From the NCBI GenBank assembly GCA_002118135.1, contig BDIU01000023.1, positions 187,296 through 251,295 of the forward strand: a DNA stretch of 64,000 bases. Direction: 5' to 3'. A model generated the notes under the pieces. The model was given only the letters and a program-made list of their open reading frames with translations. It did no database searches and was not told where the DNA came from. A program made the translations under genes and the position numbers. Origin of the DNA: Trebouxia sp. TZW2008 (Eukaryota; Chlorophyta; Trebouxiophyceae; Trebouxiales; Trebouxiaceae). Below are positions 24,101 to 34,916 of this stretch, one piece after another. How positions within the stretch are numbered: position 1 is the first letter of the stretch; every line of letters starts with the position of its first letter.

Positions 24101-26090
24101 GGCAGGCCTCAAGGGCAGGGCCTCAGGCAGTTGCAGCAGCAGTTGCAAGGGCAGGGCATTTCCAGATCAGCCCAGCTCATGCAGCAAAGCCCTCAAAGGG
24201 CTGCAGCCACTCCAGGGCGAGGGCCCTTGTCTCCTGGGCTCCCAGCCCTATCCCCAATGGGACCAGGAGGGTTGCTCAGCCCGCCCTCAGGCTTAGGCAA
24301 CCTCTTCAACGAGGAAGTAAGTACAGTGGTGTCTGTTTGTGATGACTGCACCTAGCTCTTGCGCCAGCACATGCTGCAGACAGTACTATGATCGTCAGTG
24401 TCTATATTATGATCGTAATTCATGATATTGTTGATCATGTAATTATCAGTATTGTCAGAAGTGCTGTTACCATTATGGCTAGATTGTTTTGATAGCAGTC
24501 AGGATTGTTGTTACTACCATTACAGGATGTGGCAAGGTTGCAGCCAGCCCTTTCAGCCCTCCCAGGGGGCCCCAGCCCCAACCGTCCCCCCTTACTGCAA
24601 CACCCCCAGCAAGCTGCCCAGTACAGGGCATTCCAAGCACCCCCCCTGCCCCACTCCTCACAGCCTCAGCCCTCTGGAGGGGCCCCAGTGGCTTGGCCTG
24701 GACCCGCTGCCACAATGCACCACCCACAGGTGTGATAGCTGCAGTAAAGATGGTTTTTACACTTTCTAGGATATGTGCCAGCTCTATGCGTCACAACTCT
24801 TATCAGTTTGGTCACAAATCACCTGTCATCCCTGGTAATACTCCAGTGGCGTCATTAGACGCGCATTGCCAGTCACTGTTTGCTTTGCTGATGCCATCCT
24901 TGCTGCATGCACTTGCAATGCTACTGTAGCGTGGGAAGTTTGCAGCTGCTTCTACTGACAGAAGCTCCCCTTGTGACGCCTGAGGGCACCACTTTCATTT
25001 GCAGGTGTCAGAAGCGGCGTTAGCAAGCATGCAGGCTACAGTGAGGTGGGGCTCCCTGGTCACCCTGGTGGTACCCCAGCAGCCTGACCAGGTGGTGGCA
25101 GGAGCTGGGGAAGAGTCTACAGAGGCTGAGTACCAGGCACGCAGAGAGGCTGTAAATGTGCGAGCTTCAATCACCCCTGCCTGTGCATGCTGCTGTGCAT
25201 GCTGCTGATGCCGTGGTCAGTATATGGCAGTGTGAAACCATTGTCTGGCAGCAGTAATGCTTTGATCTTGCAACTGACGTATGCAGGAAGCTCAGAGGAC
25301 AAAGCTGCGAGTGTTGCCATTGTAACTGCCATGCTTGTCATGCAGCGCGCCTCATGAGCTGCTTGCACCAAAGAGTCAACAACGACAGACTCCTGACCTG
25401 CTCTTCCCTCTGGCATGCTGTGATGCATACGCATGCTGAATTATTTAGTGTCCTATGCTTGCATGAACATTCAACACATGCAGCCCTGTCCTTTGACATC
25501 GATTTCTATATGAGCAGTAATGCAAGATGACATAGTATAAACAAAAGCTGACAAACATGCTCGTTCTGATGCAGCCTGAGGTGAGATACATCATGGCAGA
25601 GGATGTGAGCCCTGATCCATATGAGCCTTTTGAAGTAGATGAGCTGCAGCAGCCGCCCCAACCCCCTGCTTTCCTTCTCCCTTTTGTCCCCATTGATGCT
25701 GAAGAACGCATCAGACTGTCCCAAAAGATGGCCCAGCAGGGTGTTTTAGATCCAGAGCATTTGTCATGTGCTGAGCCTGTGGACATACTCGCCCACAATC
25801 CCTCACCCACTGAATTAGCACCACTAGATATCCCATTGACTGCATACGAGGTCTCTGGGGGGTTCAGTGGGGGTCAGCAGGACTTTGGCATCAGTCATCC
25901 AGTCCAGGATTTCAATGCATCCTTGCCTCAGGTGTATTACAGAACATATGAGCAGTGGCCTGCTCAGCAGACAGATGCTTTCACAATAACTCAGAGTGCT
26001 GCTGGCTTGAGTCATGGCCCTACTGGCTATGCTGGTCAGCAGCATTTCGGGTTCCAGACTCAGCCTGGTTCAGGACAATATTGGCGTTAA
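18198..26090 (+). CDS. LUMINIDEPENDENS-like protein (homeodomain-like plus TFIIS-N-like)
   Basis: Eleven exons, all phase-consistent, encode about 1,066 residues: 18198-18480, 18581-18759, 19423-19567, 20164-20319, 21168-21468, 22232-22660, 22977-23084, 23584-24316, 24526-24729, 25005-25151 and 25575-26090. An N-terminal helical part (ALFKQQTAAL) leads into a degenerate homeodomain split between exons 2 and 3 (EQILLRFF, then QVRQYLANLRSNLR, with YL replacing the usual WF). Exons 4-6 form a helical TFIIS N-terminal-like region (ending HPKIASAAAAMARHWQEL). A Gln/Gly/Pro-rich middle includes PGQ and GQGSGQ repeats in exon 8. The C-terminus (GEESTEAEYQARREA, then SPDPYEPFEVDE) matches the plant LUMINIDEPENDENS tail in order and spacing. 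LD is a nuclear regulator acting in RNA-linked chromatin silencing. Role here is inferred from family only. Confidence 0.72.
18868..19039 (+). mobile_element. MITE copy 1 (CAGT ends, TA target)
   Basis: 172-base non-coding element in LD-like intron 2. It begins CAGCAAACTCTCTTTGTAA and ends with the near-perfect inverted copy TTGTAAAGAGAGTTTACTG. TA flanks both ends. Length, termini and TA duplication fit a Tc1/mariner-type MITE. Confidence 0.8.
20009..20140. repeat. ATGGC/ATAGC pentamer tract
   Basis: Degenerate tandem pentamers in LD-like intron 3, just upstream of the exon at 20164. Low complexity, non-coding. Confidence 0.85.
20515..20582 (-). repeat. About 65-bp dispersed repeat, copy 2 (inverted)
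   Basis: Inverted relative to the copy at 7958, with TCAGGCATCATAATGGGAGC followed by AGAAGCAGCC. It lies in LD-like intron 4. Confidence 0.6.
20611..21167 (+). repeat. Four degenerate copies of the 5' part of LD-like exon 5
   Basis: Copies begin near 20617, 20836, 20976 and 21034, each with an acceptor-like GTGCAGGCC and then sequence resembling the real exon at 21168 (encoding SFMRNLRLDNGEQPGF and VWQAQLQAIE). Copy 1 runs longest, to about LVPTLA. Copies 2 to 4 are truncated. Long open frames run through parts of the array. Confidence 0.9.
21550..21735 (+). repeat. Two copies of the 3' end of LD-like exon 5
   Basis: The exon end (GGGCAGGAC, CTGCTCAAG and GAAGCACAGGT) recurs near 21550-21606 and 21685-21732, downstream of the intact exon, each followed by a donor-like GT. 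Confidence 0.85.
22028..22240 (+). repeat. Duplicated splice-acceptor region before LD-like exon 6
   Basis: A block of about 52 bases holding CAGCAAATGACTTT and GTGTTGCAGGCACCCCAA occurs at 22028-22080 and again at 22189-22240. The second leads into the real exon at 22232. The first follows an identical acceptor, and its reading diverges after a few codons. Confidence 0.9.
23177..23350 (-). mobile_element. M​ITE copy 2 (inverted orientation)
   Basis: 174-base element in LD-like intron 7, beginning CAGTAACTTCTCTTTGTGA and ending TTACAAAGAGAGGTCAATG, flanked by TA. The interior is the reverse complement of the copies at 18868 and 49355. Confidence 0.75.
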
Positions 26091-26717
26091 TGCAAGTGTC
26101 TCAGAAGTTGCAACGTGGGGATACTATTAGTCAGTTGCACTATGTTCGAGACACGGACTGTTGGTTGCTTAACAATGCTTACACAATTCTACCTATCTTG
26201 AGCCTATTGGGTCATGCCGCAGTAAACATACTATATATACTATGATAGCGCTTTAGGCTGTCTGCTGGGCCATGTGTGACATTGCTATGAGCATGAAGTG
26301 CATACACGCCAGACCGGCCTGTGAGTTCGTCTGCGCCCACGATGGCATCGACAGCATTATGCAGAATCATTCTGTTCCGTCATGTGTCTGCAAGCAACAT
26401 TAGCCTTAACAAGCTTGTTGCTGACTACGTTTCATCATAGTCAATGAGCATTGATACGGTCAGTACAGGAAGCATGGAATTGCCTAGCATCATCGCAAAC
26501 ACATGATGGCTCACAACATGACTGCAGCACTCAGACTGGCATGTACAGAAGAGAGCTCGACAGAGGGCAAATCAATTGTGTACTCACACATTAAAATCTA
26601 GCACTCTTACTCTACTTGACAACAACATGAAATCACTGAATCATCGATACTGCACAGGGTCAGACAACTGCTGTTCTGTTGGACACAAGCGGAGACGATA
26701 GCGCTGGAACCAACTTG
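26091..26717. other. Convergent intergenic region, LD-like and HDR 3' flanks
   Basis: About 630 bases between converging stops. I see no gene or repeat in it, only A/T-richer 3' flanking sequence. Confidence 0.6.
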
Positions 26718-28644
26718 TCACTCCTCAGGTGTTGGAGGCACTGCAGGCTCTAGTTTTGGAGCAATGCCTGCAAAGGAAGGATCCCTGATGTTGAAGACCT
26801 TGTCCAACACGTCTTCAACAGCTCGATCTGGTGTTGAAGCACCAGATGTGACGCCAATGACTAGAGGCCCGTCAGGGATCCAGTTCTTGGTTTCCTTCAT
26901 GTCCCCATGAGCTGTCTTGTGTGTGATCTTGTTGCTGTCTACATCAATGCATGCAGCGGAGTTGACCCAGAAGGATGGTACGCTTCTCAGCTCCGGGATC
27001 TCTTGCAAGTGGCTGGTGTTGCTACTATTGAAGCCGCCAACAACAATCATCATGTCAACTTTCTTCTCTGGCTGATCCTGACTGGCAGTTAGCTCGTACA
27101 CTGCACTCTGCCGCGTCTGTGTTGCGTCGCAGATTGTGTCCATGACCATGTATCTGTCCTTGAGCTGCGCTGGACCATACTTCTCCATCATGGTTCTCTC
27201 TAGCAGCTTGCCAATCTGCAGCGTCTCATCTCTGAGCATGGTTGTCTGATTGGCCAGTCCAAGCTTTTCCAGATCTACGTCTGGGTCAAATCCAGCTGAA
27301 ACTGAGTTCTTGAACTTTTCCAAAAACTCTGCTTTGCTGCCGCCTTTTGCAATGTAGTTGGCAACATACTGGGCCTCTGCTATGTCTCGTACAACCAGGT
27401 ATATGGTGGCAAAAGACGCTGTGGCAACAGTCTCTTCGTGAGAGTATTTGCCGTGGATGATGCTGGTGTGTAGCTTGCGCGACTGGTTGTCCACTGCATT
27501 CCACACCTTAGATACCCATGGACATGTGGTGTCCACAAGCTGTACTTTTCTATCGCTTAGCAGTCTCATTTCAGAGACGCTGGCACCAAAGGCTGGCAAA
27601 ATGACTACGTCGCCCTCTTGCACTGGATCAAAGTTCTTCCCTTCTCCTGTCTTGTCCTCAATGATTTCCACGTTCATCTCTTTGAGCCTCTGCAAAGGTG
27701 TCATCAGTTAGCAAACGATCATTGTGGCTGAAGTGCAAATTTGTTGACAAGCGCACCACTACATTCATCTACATATGTGCAAGCTGTGGGCGTCAACGCT
27801 GCAGCACTGCATTTTCATACATGTTTGCATGCTTTCAGCATCAACTGTGCAGCACTGCATTCTCATCATGTCTGTGTATGCTGTGAGCGATTCTTGCAAA
27901 ATGGCCTGATATGCACATCTGTAGTTGCAATGTCGCACCTGATTTACTGCTGGGTTGTGGATGATTTCGTTGGTGACATACAGCTTTTGCCCTGGGTATG
28001 CTTTGCGTGCTTCGTACGCCATTTGGACTGCCCTTTCAACACCCCAGCAGTACCCGTATGCATTTGCAAGCTTGACGGTGATGTCCTTGAACTGCCAGAG
28101 GTTGCCACTTTCGCGCATCTGTGCTACAAGTCCTTTGGTAGAGTACCCAACACCATGCTCTTCCATCAGAGCTAGACTGTCCTTGTCATTGATGGGATTG
28201 CGAATGTATCTCCCTGTTTTGCCAAGGCCCCGCCTGAACGCTCTGCCATCAAAACGAGTGCCGTCTGCCTTGCTTGAAGCATTGTGAAGCAAATTGTCTG
28301 CTGGAGTGGCTTGTTCTGTCTCTGCAGCGTGACATGATCAGTCACACAACTGCTGCACCTCTGAAATGCAAAAGTCTGTTTGTTAACAAAAAGCCCGGTT
28401 GTGATCAACGGAGTGTGCACAATATATGCGTGAACGACCTAAGCATGAACCATGTGCATGACAAGATCTGCACATGAAACAGGTGCTGACCTGCAGGTGC
28501 CGCTTGACATCGCACTAGCGCAGCCTTAGCGTGCGACCTGTGAGCTTTGCGTGTCTGCACGACATTGCTTCTGGAGTGTGCTTTACTGTGCCCTGGTCTG
28601 ACGTGTCCGGCATTCAGGCCATGCTGCAGACAGTGACTATGCAT
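26718..28644 (-). CDS. HDR: 4-hydroxy-3-methylbut-2-enyl diphosphate reductase, plastid (IspH/HDR)
   Basis: Last enzyme of the plastid MEP pathway. It reduces HMBPP to isopentenyl and dimethylallyl diphosphate with a 4Fe-4S cluster. Exons: 28644-28491, 28321-27939 and 27689-26718, all in phase, about 502 residues. The three cluster cysteines lie in GYCWGVERAV, DTTCPWVSKVWN and TICDATQTRQ. Catalytic-site motifs IIHGKYSHEET, GGFNSSNTSHL and GVTSGASTPD are intact. Length and the long N-terminal extension match the plant/cyanobacterial type. Exon 1 encodes a basic, Ser/His-rich sequence poor in acidic residues, as in a chloroplast transit peptide. The reading frame extends upstream to 28680 only through a TTG, so the ATG at 28644 is the start. 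Confidence 0.96.
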
Positions 28645-28877
28645 TGTGACAAGATCGCAGACAACGGCGCGTAGCAGCAAGGTACAACGCTGCCGGACGA
28701 CAAGATATTGCTGAAGCCCGGGCGCCCGATCGATGCATGTGCACGGCAGAGCTACCGTAATACCGTAAATGGCCTGATTACCACCAGCGTACCGACAGTA
28801 CGAAACTGGCCAAGTGTTGTTTCGCAGCGCTAAAAAGCGGCTGCAATCGTAAACAAAGATTGCAGCGGCAGTTGTGT
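28645..28877. promoter_or_regulatory. Divergent promoter, HDR / UXT-like
   Basis: 233 bases separate the two start codons, which face away from each other. Both promoters must be packed here. The segment is GC-rich, and no TATA box is obvious. Confidence 0.6.
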
Positions 28878-29372
28878 ATGCACTCTGCGGAAAAGGCTGG
28901 CAAATACCAGCAGTTCCTGCAGAACCAGCTTCGGCCAGATTTACAGCTAGCCCAAGACTTGCGGCAAGCTTGCTTGCAGGAACAAACTGAGTACCAAGCC
29001 CTTCACGACAATCTTCGAGTTCTTATTCAGGTGAGTTGGGACATACACTGCTCCTGAACACGGAAGGGACTGGCATTACATATGTTGTCACACATGCTTC
29101 AGGGAAAGCACAACAGCATCAACACTCTAGTCCCCTTGGGTCAAGGTCTGGGGGTGCAAGTTCAAGCAGATGTACCCGATACAACTTACATCTTCGTGAA
29201 GATTGGTCTCGGCTTTCATGTACAGTGCACTTTGCCTGAGGGGCTTCAGGTTGCTCTAGACAAGGTGCAGGAGCTGCAAGTCAAGATTGATCACTACACC
29301 ACTGACATCTGTTTCATAAAGGCACGCATCACGATCATGGGAGAGGGCATTGAGGCCATGCAGAAGGTGTAG
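28878..29372 (+). CDS. UXT-like alpha-type prefoldin
   Basis: Small coiled-coil protein of the prefoldin alpha class, closest to UXT of the URI/prefoldin-like chaperone complex. Two exons, 28878-29030 and 29103-29372, joined in phase, give 140 residues. Exon 1 is a helix (KYQQFLQNQLRPDLQLAQDL). Exon 2 holds the paired beta-hairpin region (LVPLGQGLGVQVQADVPDTT, then IFVKIGLGFHVQCTLPEG) and a C-terminal helix. The order helix, hairpins, helix and the phrase VPDTxxIFV with a following aromatic GF are UXT-like. An in-frame TTG upstream (28860) is not used because an ATG follows. Confidence 0.85.
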
Positions 29373-29781
29373 CTCTTTGCCGTTTAGATTGTACAGATCA
29401 GATGAGTGCAGCCCTCTGACAGCGCCAAATAACTCTGCTGTTCACCACGCAAAGTGCAGGCAGCTGTCTGCTCAGCCAGCTGCTGCAGCATGCGACGCTT
29501 GGCACTGCCATGCAAGACTGATATCAGGGATCCAATAGCACTTACAGTTTGTGCAAATTGTGAAGTATGCACAGTTGGTAATCATGGTCGGTGTCGTACA
29601 TGAGCATCATTGCATGATGCAGAGCAAACACAATCAAATAGCCCGACGGATCCAATTACAAGCACAGTACTGCAGTAATGTACAAGTTGTTGTATTGCTG
29701 CAAATCAAAGCAGGGCTTGTGCAGAATGGGTCAGCTCAAGCAAGCCATTACATGCTACGGCAAATGCAAAATTTCATAATC
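29373..29781. other. Convergent intergenic region, UXT-like and CLASRP-like 3' flanks
   Basis: About 410 bases between converging stops. No gene or repeat is recognised. Confidence 0.6.
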
Positions 29782-32700
29782 TCAATGGCGCCTACGAGGA
29801 GGACTTCTGCTCCTCTCCCTGCAGCAGCACACGCCGCGTTACACCTGAGCATGAGCAGCAACACAGGCAGTGCAAACAAGACTCGTGCCAGTGCCTGAAA
29901 CGATATTGGTCCAGCAATTGAAAGTTTCTCAAAGAGTTTAGGGTGTTGTCATCTTGGTGTTGCGCTTGGTGCCATAGCTCCGCAGACATGGGTCTCCAAG
30001 CCATGCGACAGCTCAACACTGACCTGTATCTGTCTGGTGATGGTGACCGTCTACCACTGTCATAATGCAAGCGTTCTATTTGCACACGAGCCTTGCGCTC
30101 TTTTTCTTCATGCGCGACCCTTTGAGCGCTCTTGACATTGTCCTTTGCAACTTGCTTGTTTAGCTGAGCTGCCATGAGCCGTTTGAGCCTCTCCTGTGGG
30201 GTTTCTTTCTTGTTGGGCACCTACAGTACCCTCCATTGTCAAGACCTTGCTGTGTGATGATTGTGAATGCATGCATGATCATGACATCAGCGCTATAGTG
30301 CAGACAATATCACATCAGGGGAACCTGTGAGTTTACCCATCTATCAACAGCAAGCCTGGCAGCACACTGCACCCACATTTGCCAGGCATTCCTGACTGAT
30401 TTCAGACCTCAGCTGCTCAAGCACTTACGCAGGTCTTCCTCTCCTGGGCTGGAGCTGCTGCTGCCTTCTCAGTTGGATGCCTGTCTGGTTCCCTACTCCT
30501 ATGTCTGTCTCGACTGCTGGAGCTAGAATAGGAGTAGTAATCAGACGCCCTGCGACAGCTGGCTACTCAGTTCAGAGTACATGACATGCTTAGAGCGCTA
30601 AAACCCTAGTGGCAGTGATGGCAATATTGATAGATACCACCTGTACAGCCAGGAAAAAGCAGGGGCACAACACACAAGCAAGAGTCAACTCAGAGACCTG
30701 CACCCTTCCCCTGAGGGTTGTAGCCTGCCTTCTCCTGGCTGTTGGGATGGTGTTGAATACCATTGCCACCAGTGTTCTTTTGCTGAAGCCTTTCGTATAC
30801 AGCTTGGCACAGGAAACGCAATTGCTTGGCATGAGAAAATGGAATCAGTTGGTGTATAACATAGGTCGGCACCGAAATAGAGAAAATGGATTGGCGTGAG
30901 CAGATGAAGATAGCTTGATATAGGAAGAGGGATGGCAAAGACAACATGAGCCAGACAGGATCCCACCTTACACCATGTAGCACAGCTGCTGATGATGGCA
31001 GGGACACAGGGCCGCCTGCCACTGCAGGGTCAGCCTTATGAGGCAAAGCCTCCACAATATCTGGCCTGCACACAGTGGTGAGGCAGACAAAACGCGTCGA
31101 TGCAACTCAGAGAAGGGTATTACCAACAGTTGCTGCGCATTTTCAATGCAGACAACACTGACACACAGTGTATGTAGGATCGTGACAAGTGCTTTTATGG
31201 ACTGTGCGTCTGGCAATACAGTTGACACTATGTAGGCATGAAGCTCAGCTGCCAGTTGTGCTGTTGTGTGCTTTGAAGAGAGTCTTGTGGTGTCACACTG
31301 ACATGCAGCCTTTGCGCTGGGCCAGGTGCCGATTGTATGTCGATGTGTACACCTGCTTGACGTGCAGCAGGTCTCCTAGAGGCAGAGTTCGAAGGCACAG
31401 ACCGTTTGTTGTCTTCACGCTCACTAGATGCATGCACATTTCTGGTTGGCAAGTCTCTCCAGCTGTCATTACTGTGGCGTGAAGCTTTCACACTGAACTC
31501 TGAGATGTACTGAGGCTTTGCTGAGCTTCTGCCCCGCCTACACAAAAGTGCATCATGTTGTCCCTTGTGTGAGTCTGGCATGTTGACACAATGTTATTGC
31601 AGCATCAACAGCATCAGTGTTTTGTGTCTTTGCCGAGATTTTACAAACCAACTTCAAGCAGATCTGTGAATGTTGATACTTCGGCAGCACCCGGGCATGC
31701 TGACATGGACTGCAAAAGGCCAAGAAGACAATTGTTGAAAACACCAATGGTCCATGCAGCCTGCTACATGCAAGCAAAACATGGTCGTTTGACTTTGCAG
31801 TCTGAATACCTGCTTGGTGATCTTGAACTGGATGAGGATCGTGACCTGGACCTTTTCCTGCACAACATTGATAGCACATAATTGCTGATGCCGCAACATG
31901 CTCGTGACCATATGAAATGCACATGAATTGAGCTTCACACAGCATACAGACGAGTACAACCGATGTCTAACCCAAGTTGGCATGCAGCAGCAAATGCAGC
32001 TGCAAGCAAGTCAGTTCAAATGAATGGTGACATTGATTGATCCAGCAACAAGGGCAAGTAATGGACTCATTTGATAGCAATTCACATGTTATTTGACGGC
32101 AAACAAGTCCATTTCAGACCTGCCATGGGACTCATAGCTTGGACTGTCTCTGCGTGACAGTCTGTGTGCGCTGGGATGTGTAAATCCTCTGGACCCCCCA
32201 GAGGGGCCTTTGGCTGCGGTGGAGCCCCATGCCCCTAGCCCCTGCCCTGCCATGCGCTTTGCACGCTGCGCAGCTTTCTTGCGACTAAACAAGCGCCTGC
32301 AGATTCAACACTTGCTTCCAGCTGAAACTTCTTGCCTGTGCAATCATGATGCTGACATATGTGCAAATGCCAATTGCATCATAAGGGGCCAAACAGTTCT
32401 GGTGATTTGTATGATACGCTGCAGAACTGGACGACTTGGCAAATTCAGCTCAGAAACTGCCTATGATTCAATTTTGACTTGTTGCTGATTGTGTAGTTGT
32501 CAGCACTGACGGTCCGACACTGTCAGATGTCACAAGCAAATCACGCACAGTCAACCAACTTCTCTCTGCAGAAGATTGTTGCTCTGAATAGCCTGCATAT
32601 GACAGCATCCTTCCAAAGGCAGTGCAACGTAGCTGATGCATTGAACAGGCTGTAGCAGCACTTACTTGGGCCTCTTGACATTGCCCAGAGCATCTGCCTC

Positions 32701-34348
32701 CTCCTGTCTATCAGCCCGCCGCAACATGACACTGAAGTGATCAATGCCAAGATTTGTTGCAAGCAAATCACAGGCTTGATCATTGGCATGATCATCATCC
32801 TCAGAGCCTGCAGGGCATATGTTCTGCAAATAGAGCACCTCTTGCATGAGCATGTGCCCTCTGGAGACATGGGCGTGATCACAGCTGCAGGGGAATCAAG
32901 ATTTAACTCACATTGGGGCATATTGCCTTAGCCATATCATGTACACTGGTGTACATGTGCTGGAGTAGACAGGACTCAGTGCAGAGTGCAGATGATATGC
33001 GTTATTGCAGTTTGTAAATGAGCAACATGCCCTACAGCAGCACGCAGCTGAGGCAGTTTCAAAGCTGCTTGTTTGGAAACAATGCGAGGCACCATGCAGT
33101 CTGAATATGCAGGCAAGCAATGAGCATTGCTGGCGCATTTACCTGAGTCACTTTCAGAGCTGGCCTCTTCACCCAAGTCTTCAACAGGACCGCCTGCTCT
33201 GCTTGGCAGGCTGCTTTCTGCCGGTGCATCATATGAGAAGCCAACAGCGCCAAACTCTCCCTGCCCTGCAATGCAGCATTAGCAGGTGCAGACCTTACAT
33301 GCTGCAGACCAGATCTCAGTGAAAAAAGGTGACAGCCCTGATGCTACATTGCATGCTGCCTTGCCATCATTGGCCATCATGCATGTGACTACATCACATG
33401 ATGGCATAGCATGCAAAGTACAAACAGCACAGCATGCAATGCTCAGATAGCACGTTGCGCAATGGCTGGCTGGCATAACATGCATGTGCTGCGCATCGCA
33501 TGCAAGTATAAGTAACCAGGCAGAAGACCAGGTGTGAATGGTATCAAGCATGAAGATTTGGCAAAGCGGCAGAACCCATGTGCTTGGGAGAGTATGATCT
33601 TGCCTGCAGGAATTGCCGATGATGATGCAAATCCGCCAGGCTGAGCAGGCTGGATGCCGACAGCAGCAGCAGCAGCTGAGCGAGCGGAAGCGCGCTCCTC
33701 TATGTTGCGCAACTCTGCAGCGATGAGCCCCTGCTCCTCTGTCAGATTTTGCTGCAGAAGCTTGACCAGATCCCTGTATGTCTCAAAGGCCAGAAGCTGC
33801 AGAGCACAGACAATGCATGTTCAGGCAACACAGGCAGATCAGATGCTCAGGCGCATGGATTGCAACCTTGAGAAGGTACCTCTTCCAGTTCAAGTTCATC
33901 CTCTGTTTTGGACTTGGCCTGCCTGCTTACAGGCTCTCTGTAAAAGTCTAAGAGGGCTCTGCCATCAAATCTATCAATCAGGTTGTCATGTGACCCATTC
34001 ATTGGTATCATGCCTTCCATGCTCTGTACCGCCTGGTATTGCTCGTCATTGACCGTGACTAAGCAAGAGCGACCGTCGATCCTTAACAAGTTGACAGGGA
34101 GCTCGGCCTACAATATGGACACCACATGATATGTTTTCCGGAACAAACGTGATAAATCGAATCGATGGCGATAAGTTGAGTATGTGCGTATGAAGAATAG
34201 CGGCAATAAGGCCGCGCTGTGCAGGCTTCACCTCGACACCAGCTTTTTCCGCTCTTCTTTCAGCACGTCTTCTGTTGTCGTCCTGCATGTTTCTGATATT
34301 TTTAGCATGTGCCCTTGCTTCATGGTAATAGTTCGCCATGGCGCGCAT
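29782..34348 (-). CDS. CLASRP/SWAP-type splicing regulator
   Basis: Homologue of CLASRP (CLK4-associating SR-related protein), a nuclear splicing regulator with an N-terminal SWAP domain and a C-terminal RS domain. Exons: 34348-34232 (YYHEARAHAKNIR, RRRAERRAEK), 34107-33880 (DNLIDRFDGRALLDF), 33796-33604 (ETYRDLVKLLQQNLTEEQGL), 33265-33143 (GFSYDAPAE, acidic), 32807-32666 (NLGIDHFSVMLRR), 32296-32120 (RRDSPSYES), 31857-31810 (KRSRSRSSSSSRSPS), 31537-31353, 30549-30429 (SSSSSRDRHRSREPDRHP), 30220-30024 (TPQERLKRLMAAQLNKQ) and 29818-29782 (ERSRSPPRRRH). Phases agree except across 31353 to 30549, where one linker exon is missing from my model. The intron after 33604 has a GC donor (CAG, then GCAAGA), and only that choice keeps frame. 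Human CLASRP shares the same motif order. Confidence 0.9.
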
Positions 34349-34916
34349 AGAATGTCAAGATTGACGAGGCAGATGTTAGAGCTGCCTGTCGACAGAAAGG
34401 TTGCAGGCGTTTTGAATCCATGCTCATTCAATCCAGCATGTTTGCACTGCACTGGCAAGCACTGCTAACTTTCCAGCTGCATCAAGGCATGCCTGCAATG
34501 CAGGCGCTGCATGCCATCAGCAGTCACACTTTGTGACCGAGCATGTGTCATTGCTGACGGCCCATGATGCTTATTTGGCAACTTTATTGCAAGTCAGCAT
34601 GCAGACTCACGCGGAAATGCATGTACACTAACACGTTCACCTCTTTGCATGACTGCCATTCCGTCCATAATTTGTGCTTGCGTGCGCCCTGCTCACATTG
34701 GGATCTGCATGTTCTCTTCTGCCTGCACCTGAATCAGTCATGATTGAGTAATGAGTAGTCATAACGCCACCTCAGCTTGTTGCCGATCTGCTGTACTGTC
34801 GGATCGCCGCTTAAACGACGCGCCAAACGCGGCGGACGCCGCGACGCTCCATAGAGCCGACACGTCGCATCATTCAACGGGTGATAGTCCGAGTCAGAGT
34901 GGCCCACTGGGTCAAC
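34349..34916. promoter_or_regulatory. Divergent promoter region, CLASRP-like / MMSDH
   Basis: About 570 bases between divergent start codons. An ATG-started frame at 34751 runs 103 codons across the real MMSDH start in another frame and looks like chance. Confidence 0.5.

Noticed and set aside
28645..28680. HDR start at 28680
   Set aside because: The codon there is TTG. The ATG at 28644 begins a complete transit-peptide-like exon.
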